64,000 bases of DNA from the NCBI RefSeq assembly GCF_014274465.1, contig NZ_CP060394.1, positions 5,642,001-5,706,000 of the forward strand. The letters run 5' to 3'. Positions 35,795 to 43,478 of this stretch are shown in pieces. A program made the position numbers and the translations under genes. The notes beneath the pieces were generated by a model that worked only from the letters and a program-made list of their open reading frames with translations, made no database searches and was not told the origin of the DNA. Each line of letters opens with the position of its first letter. Positions within the stretch are counted from its first letter, which is position 1. This DNA comes from Alloacidobacterium dinghuense (GTDB lineage Bacteria > Acidobacteriota > Terriglobia > Terriglobales > Acidobacteriaceae).

Positions 35795-36223
35795 TCAGAT
35801 AAGTTTGGCGTCGAGCGTGATGTCGGTGTTCCCCTGGAAGAGGCGGGAAATCGGACAACCGTTCTTGGCATTTTGTGCTGCCGTATCAAATGCCGATTCG
35901 CTCGCGCCTGGAACCTTAGCTCGTGTAGTCAAGCGAATCGCAGTGATCTTGAAGCCATCATCCGTCTTTTCAAACTTGACATTGGCCGTCGTCTCAAGCG
36001 ACTCGGCCGTCAGATTTGCATTTCCCAGTTGCGCGCTCAATGCCATGGTGAAGCAGCCCGCATGGGCCGCTGCAATCAATTCTTCTGGATTAGTGCCGAT
36101 ACCGCTCTCAAATCGCGTACTGAAGGAATACTGCGTATCTTTCAAAACGCCGCTCTGAGATGAGATCACGCCCTTGCCGTCTTTTAGCCCACCTCTCCAA
36201 ACGGCACTCGCTGTACGTTCCAT
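35795..36223 (-). CDS. OsmC-family peroxide-reducing protein
   Basis: This 142-aa protein belongs to the OsmC/Ohr superfamily, thiol peroxidases that reduce organic hydroperoxides. MERTASAVWRGGLKDGKGVISS and RFESGIGTNPEELIAAAHAGCFTMALSAQL contain the first catalytic Cys (HAGCF). The second Cys is in NGCPISRLF, with TLDAKLI at the end. The ATG at 36223 was preferred because AAAGGAG lies 6 nt upstream; an upstream ATG lacks this. It is probably cytoplasmic and a stress gene. Confidence 0.9.
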   Translation of the reverse strand: MERTASAVWRGGLKDGKGVISSQSGVLKDTQYSFSTRFESGIGTNPEELIAAAHAGCFTMALSAQLGNANLTAESLETTANVKFEKTDDGFKITAIRLTTRAKVPGASESAFDTAAQNAKNGCPISRLFQGNTDITLDAKLI

Positions 36224-36389
36224 GATTGCTCCTTTCACTCGAAAAAATTCGTGCTCTATGGTGTGTGTCGTAATCGCTTCGATGCAACTTCGAGCATATC
36301 AATCCATCGTGTCAGCGTCGAATGTGCGTGTTGGTTCAGCATTGCGAATGCCGCTATTTTCTTTGTTAAATTTTCGGTAGTCTTGGGGT

Positions 36390-36566
36390 GTGTACCTGCA
36401 GGCTCCAGATCTCGAATCGCAGAACCAAAATGAACAGCCGCAGTCTACTGCAACAGGACATCATTCTGTGTTTTGCCCGAACTGCTCAACATAGTTGACC
36501 GGACATCATTGCAAGCTGGTCTGCAATGGTTGCGGTTATTATCTCAGTTGCGCGGACTACTACTGA
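36390..36566 (+). pseudogene. Small zinc-ribbon protein with an in-frame TAG
   Basis: One frame, possibly starting at a GTG at 36390, reads GHHSVFCPNCST, then TAG (36492-36494), then LTGHHCKLVCNGCGYYLSC and ADYY with a stop at 36564. The two CxxC pairs (CPNC and CNGC) and the CGYYLSCADYY ending look like a complete zinc ribbon of about 58 aa interrupted once. A change from GAG or AAG to TAG would explain it. Alternatively, a TTG just after the stop could start a 23-aa half. The frame is convergent with the next gene and overlaps it by 7 bp. Confidence 0.55.
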
Positions 36567-36802
36567 GACTGAAGCTCTGCGACAGTTTTGCCCGGCGTGT
36601 GCTTGCGTCGCAACTGCTCGTTCTTATTGAGAAGTTCCACGACCAGCGACTGCAGGTACAGATTTCTGGACTCAAGCTCAGTAATTCGCTCTCGCAGACT
36701 CATGCCTTCGTTTCCTTCCGAAACCTCGTGTAGAGCCTGCTGACCGCGATCGGGCGCAAACAAATCTGTATCAAATAGATTCGATTCCTTTGGCGGCAGC
36801 AT
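36560..36802 (-). CDS. Small coiled-coil protein downstream of PadR regulator
   Basis: This 80-aa protein starts at an ATG (36802) with GGAG 7 nt upstream, inside the end of the PadR gene. The second half is a coiled coil: MSLRERITELESRNLYLQSL, then VVELLNKNEQLRRK. The sequence before it is flexible. The 32-nt overlap with padR implies coupling. No family was recognised; it may be a small partner of the regulator (inference). Confidence 0.5.
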   Translation of the reverse strand: MLPPKESNLFDTDLFAPDRGQQALHEVSEGNEGMSLRERITELESRNLYLQSLVVELLNKNEQLRRKHTPGKTVAELQSQ

Positions 36803-37373
36803 CGATAATCTCCGCAATTTTGTTTACCTGCTCTTTGGTTAAATCGCCTTGCGCAAAGCGCAGCTTGAGTGCCAGTTTGAAGTTGTGCATCGCGCGCATG
36901 ATCTGCGGAGAACGCCCACGGCCAAAGGCAGAACCGACCTGTGCAATTCGTGCAAAGATCGTGTCGACTAGTGTCTTGTTGGCCTTCAGTTCCTCGCGGC
37001 CTGCATCGGTGATGGTGTATAGCTTTTTTGCGCCGTCCGTGGCAGCGACCGTGGCAAAGCCCTCTTCCTCAAGCATGGTCAGGGTGGGATAGACCACACC
37101 GGGGCTGGGAGCGTATACGCCAGACAAGCGCTCGCCGATGGCTTTAATCATTTCATAGCCGTAGCTTGGCTTTTCGGCAAGAAGCTGCAAGATGACAAAG
37201 CGAAGCTCGCCGTTGTCAAAGAGCCGTCCACCCAGATCTCCGCCGTAGCGACCATGACGACCCCACATCTCACCCATTTCGCCGAAGAAGCCGTGACGGC
37301 CTCCGCGAAAGTGCTTCCCGGAACGTGGCCCGCAGCCTTCTCGTTGTTCGTATTCATCTCTATGTCCGAACAT
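36771..37373 (-). CDS. PadR-family transcriptional regulator
   Basis: This 200-aa protein opens with a Gly/Arg/His-rich segment (residues 1-50, HFRGGRHGFFGEMGEMWGRHGRYGG). The PadR winged helix follows: LRFVILQLLAEKPSYGYEMIKAIGERLSGVYAPSPGVVYPTLTMLEEEGFA, then TDGAKKLYTITDAGREELKAN. A C-terminal helical part gives dimerisation. The Gly/His-rich front resembles metal-binding extensions of some PadR proteins. Three AGATATATCT palindromes lie directly upstream, so it probably represses itself and perhaps the divergent gene at 37508. Confidence 0.88.
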   Translation of the reverse strand: MFGHRDEYEQREGCGPRSGKHFRGGRHGFFGEMGEMWGRHGRYGGDLGGRLFDNGELRFVILQLLAEKPSYGYEMIKAIGERLSGVYAPSPGVVYPTLTMLEEEGFATVAATDGAKKLYTITDAGREELKANKTLVDTIFARIAQVGSAFGRGRSPQIMRAMHNFKLALKLRFAQGDLTKEQVNKIAEIIDAAAKGIESI

Positions 37374-37399
37374 TTCTTAGTCCTTTCTTAGATTCTCTA

Positions 37400-37457
37400 A
37401 GATATATCTAAAGATATATCGGAATGTAGAATTTGGCAAGCTATTTTAGATATATCT
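37400..37457. promoter_or_regulatory. Triple AGATATATCT operator of the PadR gene
   Basis: The 10-bp palindrome AGATATATCT occurs exactly at 37400-37409 and 37448-37457 and with one mismatch at 37412-37421. All lie between the divergent padR (start 37373) and the gene at 37508. PadR proteins bind similar AT-rich dyads; binding here is inferred. Confidence 0.7.
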
Positions 37458-37507
37458 TATTTGGTCAGGAAGCAACTGCTTCGAGACGATAGTACTTCTC
37501 AAAATGT

Positions 37508-37750
37508 ATGGAGCGTTTCGATTATTGGAGAGGTTTTACCGGCGGTCTTTTCACTGGGATTGCAATTGGAGCGTGGATCTATCTGTTCCCTCGTGTAAAA
37601 CCGAAAAGCACAGATTTTAATGAGATTAAGAGGGATGATTCAGATCTCCTTCTGAACCGGGAATCGCCGGAAAGTGCAGGTGACCCGTCAATGCTCACGC
37701 CTCAAATGGCAGGCGCCACACGAATCGATTTTGAGCACCCGCGCCTGTAG
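37508..37750 (+). CDS. Small single-span membrane protein
   Basis: This 80-aa protein has one transmembrane helix near residues 10-27 (GFTGGLFTGIAIGAWIYLF, Gly-rich as in YtxH-like proteins), then a hydrophilic tail with acidic and Pro-rich parts. It is divergent from padR and shares its operator region, so PadR may control it. The function is unknown; a stress or envelope role would be a guess. Confidence 0.55.
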   Translation: MERFDYWRGFTGGLFTGIAIGAWIYLFPRVKPKSTDFNEIKRDDSDLLLNRESPESAGDPSMLTPQMAGATRIDFEHPRL

Positions 37751-37761
37751 GAAGAGAAGGA

Positions 37762-38289
37762 TCACCCAAGTTGTCGGCTGGATTTCAGACTTACGGTTCT
37801 CCGGGATTCTGTTTTCATGGCGCTATCGTGCTCGATTAGATTGCCGGTCAGCAGATAATAGCCATCGTCACTGTGGGTCCTTCCGGGGCCACGAACGATC
37901 GTTCCCTGAAATGAGTACCAGATGCCGTGTATCTGACGTGTGGTGAACTTCAGGTCTTGGCCAAGAAGCGAGGTTTGGTCAAAGAAGAATGTTAGTGGGG
38001 TGCCGCTGTCGCTTTCGCCATCACCCTGACGTGAGACATACCCGCTCAGCCCGCCGAACTGCATCGTGATCTGAATCAGCTCGCCGGGATGGCCAAGCAT
38101 GTATTCACCGGAAGCGTCCTCAGGAATGACCGAATTGGCTCTGGCTTGCCTTACGACAATCGGGTGGTCAGTCGTGCTGGGGTCGCCACGGTGGTGCAGA
38201 GCTGGCTGCGTTGCGCTCTGCGCATTCGCGAGGGGCGGAGAAAGAAGCAGCATAACGATGACAACGGAATGCCATTTCTGCGGCTTCAT
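37762..38289 (-). CDS. Exported hypothetical protein
   Basis: This 175-aa protein has a signal peptide (MKPQKWHSVVIVMLLLSPPLANAQS). A mostly beta mature part follows: GEYMLGHPGELIQITMQFGG, then LTFFFDQTSLLGQDLKFTTRQIHGIWYSFQGTIVRG. The start ATG at 38289 has AGGAGGGG just upstream; the longer frame above it overlaps the M28 gene and is not real. It lies 11 nt after the M28 peptidase stop and is likely co-transcribed with it. The family was not recognised. Confidence 0.7.
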   Translation of the reverse strand: MKPQKWHSVVIVMLLLSPPLANAQSATQPALHHRGDPSTTDHPIVVRQARANSVIPEDASGEYMLGHPGELIQITMQFGGLSGYVSRQGDGESDSGTPLTFFFDQTSLLGQDLKFTTRQIHGIWYSFQGTIVRGPGRTHSDDGYYLLTGNLIEHDSAMKTESRRTVSLKSSRQLG

Positions 38290-38300
38290 TTCCCCTCCTG

Positions 38301-39962
38301 CTAATTTACCTTCTTGCGGGCGGCTTCGAACTCGTCGCCCGGCTGCCACCCGATTGACTGCGGCAACGACGATGCTTCCCATCCAAGAATGAACCCGAAT
38401 TGCGCCATTCTGGCATCGCCTCGGAAGTCCATTTCTGCCCTGTATTCGTCCGACGGTTGATGGTAGCGGTGGGCAACGAAGTCTTCCATCTGTTGCTTGC
38501 CCCACTGCGCATCATGGCCCTCGAAGGTGGTGCCTTGGCCGATGGAGAATGATGGTATCCCCACCCGGGCTAGGCTGAAGTGGTCGGAGCGGTAGTAATG
38601 ACCGGCGCCGGGGAATTGATCGGGCTCGATGGTCAGGTTGAAGGCCTTGGCTGTCTTCTCCACTTCCGGGTAGAAGGTGGTGCGCTCGGCACCGCTGATC
38701 TCAGTCGCGGTCGGGATGCCGATGGGGTTGAGCATGTCGTAGTTCAGGTCGAGCGAGATCTGCGCGGCTGGAACCGGCGGATGCATGCCGAGCCATTGTG
38801 AGCCGAGCAGTCCCTGCTCTTCAGCGGTGACGGAGGCGAAGTAGACGCTATGCGGCGGCTTGGTCTGCGCGAAGGCACGGGCCATCTCCAGCAGAATGCC
38901 GCAGCCCGTGGCGTTGTCGGCGGCACCGTTGTATATGTTATCGCCCTTCGCGTTCGGGTCGATGCCGAGATGGTCGTAGTGGGCGGAGTAGAGGACAGCT
39001 TGTCCTGACTGCTCGCCGGGTACTTCGCCGACGACGTTGGCCGAATCGTAGTGGCGAACCTTGTTCGCGATGTGCGCCTTGAAGCGTACTGGAAGCTCAA
39101 TGGCGTGGAAGCCGCGCTTTCCGGCCGCGTCAATCATGGCGTCGACGGTTCCTTGTCCTGCCGCAGTCAGCAGCTTCTGAGCCGCATCATGCTGAATCCA
39201 GCTTGCTGCCTCCAGTGTTGCGGTCGGATCACCTTGGAGGTAGGACTTCTCGATCGCCTGCGAGTCGCGCACTACGTGCCATGGGTAGCTGGCCAGATCC
39301 TCGCGGTGGATGATGAGCACGCCCAGGGCGCCTTTGCGCGATGCCTCTTCGTACTTGTAGGTCCAGCGGCCGTAGTAGGTCATCGTCTTGCCCTTGAAGA
39401 AGCTGTCGTCGGTCGACGGAGGCTCGTTCACGATCACCAGCAGGACCTTGCCCTTGACGTCTACGCCTGCATAGTCGTTCCAGTGGTATTCCGGCGCGTC
39501 AATGCCGTAGCCGACGAAGACGATAGGCGCGTCGATATCGGCGGAGGCTGATCCGGTCTGATCTTTGGCTACATAGTCTACACCGTAGGTGAGCGGAATA
39601 GGCTGTCCGTTTTGCGGCACGAAGGACGCTGTCGTCTGGTCTTCAACGGTGTGGACTGCGTAGAGCGGGACCTTCTGGAAGTAGGTTCCGTCATCGCCTG
39701 CAGGCTTCAATCCTTCGAGCGCGAACTGCGTCGCGATGTATTCGGCGGCGAGTTGCGCGCCTCGCGTTCCCGGTCCGCGGCCTTCGAGCAGATCGCTGGC
39801 GAGGAAGCGGACGTGCGCGCGTATCTTCTCCGGGTCGATGCTGTCTGCGGCTTTGCGCGCAGCATCGGGCACTCCGGGAATTGCGGGGACTTGCGCGTGG
39901 CATATGGCTGCGGCGGCGGTGAGAAGGGCGACGGCGCAGGTCAGGCGGAGAGAGGGGGTCAT
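38301..39962 (-). CDS. Exported M28-family aminopeptidase with PA domain
   Basis: This 553-aa protein has a signal peptide (cut near CHAQVP), a helical lead and a protease-associated (PA) insertion (VFVGYGIDAPEYHWNDYAGVDVKGKVLLVIVNEPP). The M28 catalytic domain follows. The zinc ligands are visible in order: HYDHLG, the Asp of NGAADNATG, TAEEQGLLGS, NYDMLN and YRSDHFSLA. It removes N-terminal amino acids from peptides in the periplasm or outside. A small exported protein follows in the same operon. The fold and metal site are complete, so it should be active. Confidence 0.9.
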   Translation of the reverse strand: MTPSLRLTCAVALLTAAAAICHAQVPAIPGVPDAARKAADSIDPEKIRAHVRFLASDLLEGRGPGTRGAQLAAEYIATQFALEGLKPAGDDGTYFQKVPLYAVHTVEDQTTASFVPQNGQPIPLTYGVDYVAKDQTGSASADIDAPIVFVGYGIDAPEYHWNDYAGVDVKGKVLLVIVNEPPSTDDSFFKGKTMTYYGRWTYKYEEASRKGALGVLIIHREDLASYPWHVVRDSQAIEKSYLQGDPTATLEAASWIQHDAAQKLLTAAGQGTVDAMIDAAGKRGFHAIELPVRFKAHIANKVRHYDSANVVGEVPGEQSGQAVLYSAHYDHLGIDPNAKGDNIYNGAADNATGCGILLEMARAFAQTKPPHSVYFASVTAEEQGLLGSQWLGMHPPVPAAQISLDLNYDMLNPIGIPTATEISGAERTTFYPEVEKTAKAFNLTIEPDQFPGAGHYYRSDHFSLARVGIPSFSIGQGTTFEGHDAQWGKQQMEDFVAHRYHQPSDEYRAEMDFRGDARMAQFGFILGWEASSLPQSIGWQPGDEFEAARKKVN

Positions 39963-39988
39963 TGATGCTCCTTGGATTCTGTAACTAA

Positions 39989-41083
39989 CTATTCTGCTAC
40001 AGAATTGTTCGGGAAGAGCAGCCCTCGCGTTGCAGCGGGCGCTTTTACGGGAAGGATGGTCGATGTGTTTCCTGGCAGCAGATGGAGTCGCTTGAGCGCC
40101 TTGCGCGCCAAGCCTGTCAGAGGCAGCTGCTGCACTTCATCAGCTTTGATCCACTTTCTTGCGTTGTGCTCGGGAAGGCTGGCTTCTTCTTCCGGCGCGA
40201 AGCGGAGGATGCTGACCTGATAGTTGGTTGTGGTGATGGAATGACGCAGGGAAAGCAGGAGGCGATTCGGATCGGCTTTGGTGGGGTCAAGATGGGGAAG
40301 TTCCCACATTCCAGCCATCAGCGAAGCGTCGTGGGGGCGCTGTTCGAGCAGAATTTCGCTGCTATTTTTGCGTTTTTTTCGCTCGATAAAGGCGAAATAG
40401 ATGGCTTTTGAGCGCATTTTGGGGCGTTTTACGGTTGGGTGTTCGCCGCGCGTCCGGCAGAGCCCCTGTACGGGGCATTCGAGGCAGAGCGGATTCTTCG
40501 GCAGGCAGAGGGTCGCGCCCAGTTCCATCATGGCCTGGTTGAAGTCGCCCGGCCGGTTCTGGTCGAGCAGGGCCTGGGCGGTTTCGCGGACGGCTCGGTC
40601 CTGACTGCCGTTTGTCGCCTCCGATCCGGTCAGGCGCATGACCACGCGCTCGACGTTTCCGTCTACGGCGGCAATCGGCTCACTGAAGGCGATGCTGGCG
40701 ATGGCGGCCTTGGTGTATTCGCCGATGCCGGGAAGTCTGCGCAGGAGGTCGGCGGTCTCGGGCAGCTTACCGCCCAAGTCATTCACTACGGCCTTTGCCG
40801 CTTTGTGCAGCATGCGGGCGCGGCGATAGTAGCCGAGGCCGCTCCAAACGGCCAGGACTTCCGGCTCTTCAGCCATCGCCAGCGCTGCGATGGTCGGAAA
40901 GCGTGACAGGAAGCGCGCGTAATGATCGAGAACCGCATTCACACGCGTCTGCTGGAGCATGATCTCCGAAACCCAGATTGCGTAGGGGTCGTCGGTTCGC
41001 CGCCAGGGAAGGTCGCGGGCGTGGGCATCGAACCAGTCGAGGAGCAGACGGCGAAACTGGTGAAGCTCGGCTGGGGTTTTCAT
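39989..41083 (-). CDS. mutY: A/G-specific adenine DNA glycosylase
   Basis: This 364-aa protein removes adenine mispaired with 8-oxoguanine. The catalytic Glu is in VSEIMLQQTRV, the helix-hairpin-helix is LLRRLPGIGEYTKAAIASIAF, and the catalytic Asp is in AVDGNVERV. The Fe-S cluster loop Cx6Cx2Cx5C (CLPKNPLCLECPVQGLC) and a C-terminal NUDIX-like MutY domain (EQRPHDASLMAGMWELPHL) are present. ATG at 41083 is used because the family begins near there; a TTG at 41146 lacks a ribosome-binding site. It acts with MutM and MutT in oxidative-damage repair. Confidence 0.95.
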   Translation of the reverse strand: MKTPAELHQFRRLLLDWFDAHARDLPWRRTDDPYAIWVSEIMLQQTRVNAVLDHYARFLSRFPTIAALAMAEEPEVLAVWSGLGYYRRARMLHKAAKAVVNDLGGKLPETADLLRRLPGIGEYTKAAIASIAFSEPIAAVDGNVERVVMRLTGSEATNGSQDRAVRETAQALLDQNRPGDFNQAMMELGATLCLPKNPLCLECPVQGLCRTRGEHPTVKRPKMRSKAIYFAFIERKKRKNSSEILLEQRPHDASLMAGMWELPHLDPTKADPNRLLLSLRHSITTTNYQVSILRFAPEEEASLPEHNARKWIKADEVQQLPLTGLARKALKRLHLLPGNTSTILPVKAPAATRGLLFPNNSVAE

Positions 41084-41469
41084 GAGTTGGATTGTAGAGC
41101 CAACCTCCCCCTCCCCGAGGGCTTTCCGGTCTTCATTTATTTTCAATGAGTTAGCGGGGGATCATCCCCCGCTAAACCATTGATTTGAAAGACGGTTAAG
41201 GTGTTTCTAGTGTTTTCAATCACTTAGCGGGGGGTGCTGCCGAAATCCCGATTGGAAAGATTTTCAGTCATCGGCCTGAGCCACAAATGCTTCTTTTTTC
41301 TGTCCCTTATATTTAGGATAGCAATTCCAGACAGAAAACACGCCAATTTATCGCCAGTTTATAGCGCATGTTTTCAATGATTTACGGAAATTTTTGGTGT
41401 TGAGGGTCTTGACAAGCTCTTGTAGGCTATGTGGGATCTGGCAACCGCAGATCCTTCGTGTTGGTACTT
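41084..41469. other. Intergenic region with long palindrome and repeats
   Basis: The 386 bp upstream of mutY hold the palindrome at 41143-41183. A second, broken TTTTCAATnnCTTAGCGGGGGG occurs near 41213-41233, and a third TTTTCAATGATTTACGG near 41370. The repeated TTTTCAAT + TTAGCGG unit suggests a small repeat family; no gene is seen. Confidence 0.45.
41143..41183. repeat. 41-bp palindrome upstream of mutY
   Basis: The arms TCAATG..TTAGCGGGGGAT and ATCCCCCGCTAA..CATTGA are nearly perfectly complementary around a central C. This gives a very stable GC-rich hairpin in RNA or a cruciform in DNA. A shorter partner copy follows about 70 bp later. It could be a REP-like repeat or a protein site. 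Confidence 0.6.
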
Positions 41470-41913
41470 ATGCAAAATATAAAAGACGCACTCCTAGAGC
41501 ATCGAGCCGACATCCTGAAGCAGCTTGTCGAACTCGCTGCCGAAGGAGGTAAGGGCGCTGAAGACAGGCGCACGAGAGCACATGCCCTCGTGTTGGATCT
41601 TGGCAATACCGACAAGGCATTGTCGACGCTAAGTCAGAACGGCAAGTACCTGGATACCAAGAATGCGATTGATGCCATTGTCCAGTTTCTGCAGGATCTT
41701 GATCGGCCGGCAACGGCCGCTGAAATTACTGACGGAGTAATTCGCGGTGGATTCCGTGGTGGGAAAGAGGGTGCTGACGCGAGGGCGAACATCGGACGAA
41801 GTCTGATAATGTTCACCGACGGTCGCGGAAAAACCAAGTGCTACATAAAAAAGATAGGGACCCTTTACGGGCATGCCGAGTGGGAAGACGGCCGCTTCAA
41901 ATCCCCGCGCTAG
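41470..41913 (+). CDS. Hypothetical protein with helical N-terminus and HTH-like C-terminus
   Basis: This 147-aa protein uses the ATG at 41470 (an upstream ATG at 41431 is possible). MQNIKDALLEHRADILKQLVELAAEG is a helix, and NAIDAIVQFLQDLDRPATAAEITDGVIRGGF with ANIGRSLIMFTDGRG looks like a winged-helix pattern with a recognition helix. No family was identified. The C-terminal half resembles DNA-binding winged helices that test for phase or target choice, but this is inference. Confidence 0.55.
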   Translation: MQNIKDALLEHRADILKQLVELAAEGGKGAEDRRTRAHALVLDLGNTDKALSTLSQNGKYLDTKNAIDAIVQFLQDLDRPATAAEITDGVIRGGFRGGKEGADARANIGRSLIMFTDGRGKTKCYIKKIGTLYGHAEWEDGRFKSPR

Positions 41914-42186
41914 CTCGAGCAATTTCCCTTCCCCTGGAAAGCATACCGGCCGAACCAATGTGAAGTTGACTACTCTTTCCGGTGAAAACCAACCTTCCCA
42001 TGCACTCAACAGGATATCAGCCACTCGATGGCTGATTCTTTTGGACAACCCCTTCCTGGTTAGCGGTTCTGAACGGGCCCCGGCATAATGAAGATACCGC
42101 CCTCACATCGGTGGGTCGGCTGCGAGTGGCCAGCAGGAAAGACTTGGAATTTGCCCAGATCCGACATGCTGTGGCGATCCAAGTTC

Positions 42187-42381
42187 TTATTTCCTGACTG
42201 CGGCGAGAATTTCCTTCTGATTCGCGAGAATTTCCTTCTGACTGCTGAGAATGTCCTTCTGGTTGGAAACGATCTCTTCGAGCGCCTTCTGATTGTGCTT
42301 GATCGTCTTCTGGTTCTCGATAATTTCTTTCTGATTTTCCAGAATGTTCTTCTGATTGTTGAGAATCTCGCTCTCGGACAT
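42187..42381 (-). CDS. 64-aa NQK heptad-repeat coiled-coil protein
   Basis: The protein is almost entirely one coiled coil made of the unit xNQKxIL: NNQKNIL, ENQKEII, ENQKTIK, HNQKALE, then a three-residue insertion (a stammer), SNQKDIL, SSQKEIL, ANQKEIL. The corresponding DNA shows 21-bp repeats. The b, c and d type positions are very regular, which suggests a parallel trimer or a rod. It is the last of three minus-strand genes together with a spike-like protein (42530) and a 106-aa protein (43000). Confidence 0.6.
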   Translation of the reverse strand: MSESEILNNQKNILENQKEIIENQKTIKHNQKALEEIVSNQKDILSSQKEILANQKEILAAVRK

Positions 42382-42529
42382 AAGTTCTCCTGTGTTTGGA
42401 TTGGCTTTGACTGATGATTTGTCCCGGTTCAGACGACATCGTAACGCGCCCGGGATTATTTGCGGATCATCCTTCGTGTTGAATTCGATCTACAACCACC
42501 GGACGTGTTTGATTCGCTCGTTCGGGCTT

Positions 42530-42862
42530 CTACCAGATGTTGCCTTGGCTCTGAATCACCGAATTGGCCAGAACCGTGTCTGCCTGGACGACACCGCTGA
42601 ACTGCGTCATGGCCGCATTGATGGTTACTTCCCCCGCTGAGATCTGAATCTGCGACGCACTGATGTTGAGCGTGGCTGAGGATGTGATGGTGATTCCAGC
42701 CGCGTTGAAGCGAATCACGTTTCCGTTCGTGTCCTGAATCAGCACGGATGCAGGGGCGTTTTGCAGCGTGATCTGCTGACCGGAGGATGTTTCGATGACC
42801 AACACCTCCTGGCCGTTGACGATGGAGCGGCGGCAGCAAGGAAAAGTCGCGTGGGTGGCCAT
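42530..42862 (-). CDS. Phage-spike/VgrG C-terminal-like beta-solenoid protein
   Basis: This 110-aa protein has a Cys pair near the front (FPCCRRSIVNGQEVLVIETSSG). Short beta-solenoid repeats follow: LIQDTNGNVIRFNAAGITIT, NISASQIQISAGEVTINAAM, FSGVVQADTVLANSVIQS. It ends QGNIW. This is the pattern of gp5/VgrG spike stalks and of small baseplate-V-like proteins. AGGAGC 8 nt before the ATG supports the start at 42862. It lacks the OB-fold domain and any lysozyme or effector part. Whether it belongs to a contractile system is not visible; no sheath or tube gene is nearby. Confidence 0.6.
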   Translation of the reverse strand: MATHATFPCCRRSIVNGQEVLVIETSSGQQITLQNAPASVLIQDTNGNVIRFNAAGITITSSATLNISASQIQISAGEVTINAAMTQFSGVVQADTVLANSVIQSQGNIW

Positions 42863-42999
42863 GTTTCGATGCTCCTGAGAAGGGACGTTAGGTGCCACCG
42901 AGGGATTGGTCAAACAAAAGGCAAGACTATCTCGCAGCCGCGATTGGCCGGAACATCCGCGACGATCTGTTTCTGAAGAGATGAAGCGAAGCAGAAGAG

Positions 43000-43320
43000 T
43001 CAGCCAGTCTTGCGTGTGCTGCCGTCGCTCGATGCGACGATGACCCCAAAGCGTTCCAGCCGCGTTCTGAGGGTGTCGAGCTGCTGGTCGACGTCCGATC
43101 TCTCCGTGGATGAGAGCGGCGCGGCCGGCAGGGCTGCGATCACCGTGCGGTAGCTTTTCAGCGCATCCGTGCAGAGACTCCCGCGGCGTTCGGCTTCAAC
43201 GGTATGGCTGGCTATGTCTAGGAAGGAACTGGCCAGCTTAAGTTCGAGTAACATGGATTGTTTTCCCAACTGCCGGGACTGATCGAGCCATCTTTGAATA
43301 TAGTTTCCCCGGTTGAACAT
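43000..43320 (-). CDS. Hypothetical helical protein
   Basis: This 106-aa protein (MFNRGNYIQRWLDQSRQLGKQSMLLELKLASSFLDIASHTVEAE...) is all-helical. A polar middle (RGSLCTDALKSYRTVI) is followed by TERSDVDQQLDTLRTRLERFGV. No family is recognised. It is the first of three co-directed small genes (with 42530 and 42187). The even spacing suggests one transcript, although the gaps of about 140 bp are not tight. Confidence 0.5.
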   Translation of the reverse strand: MFNRGNYIQRWLDQSRQLGKQSMLLELKLASSFLDIASHTVEAERRGSLCTDALKSYRTVIAALPAAPLSSTERSDVDQQLDTLRTRLERFGVIVASSDGSTRKTG

Positions 43321-43435
43321 AACTTCGCGTTTTGATGCGTGAAATCACGCAGAAGAAGCCTCGCGAGAGGATCAAATTTTCTGCCATCTCGCGCCATTGC
43401 CGTTTTGTTTTTCGAAGCTCTTCTGCTGATCGTCA

Positions 43436-43467
43436 ATTTGGGGCGGCTGGGTTTCAACCGCCCAAAT
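43436..43467 (-). terminator. Hairpin downstream of the DUF1080 gene
   Basis: ATTTGGGGCGG (43436-43446) and CCGCCCAAAT (43458-43467) pair over ten bases with one bulge and an 11-nt loop. It lies 12 bp after the stop of the DUF1080 gene. Only AT-rich flanks and no T run are present. Confidence 0.45.
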
Positions 43468-43478
43468 GATACGCTGCG

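Noticed and set aside
42187-42381. Regular 21-bp repeats resembling a CRISPR array
   Set aside because: The period equals seven codons and the frame gives a continuous coiled coil; there are no unique spacers.
42017-42439. A 140-codon minus-strand frame
   Set aside because: It is the shifted reading of the NQK gene repeats, rich in Ser/Gln/Glu for that reason.
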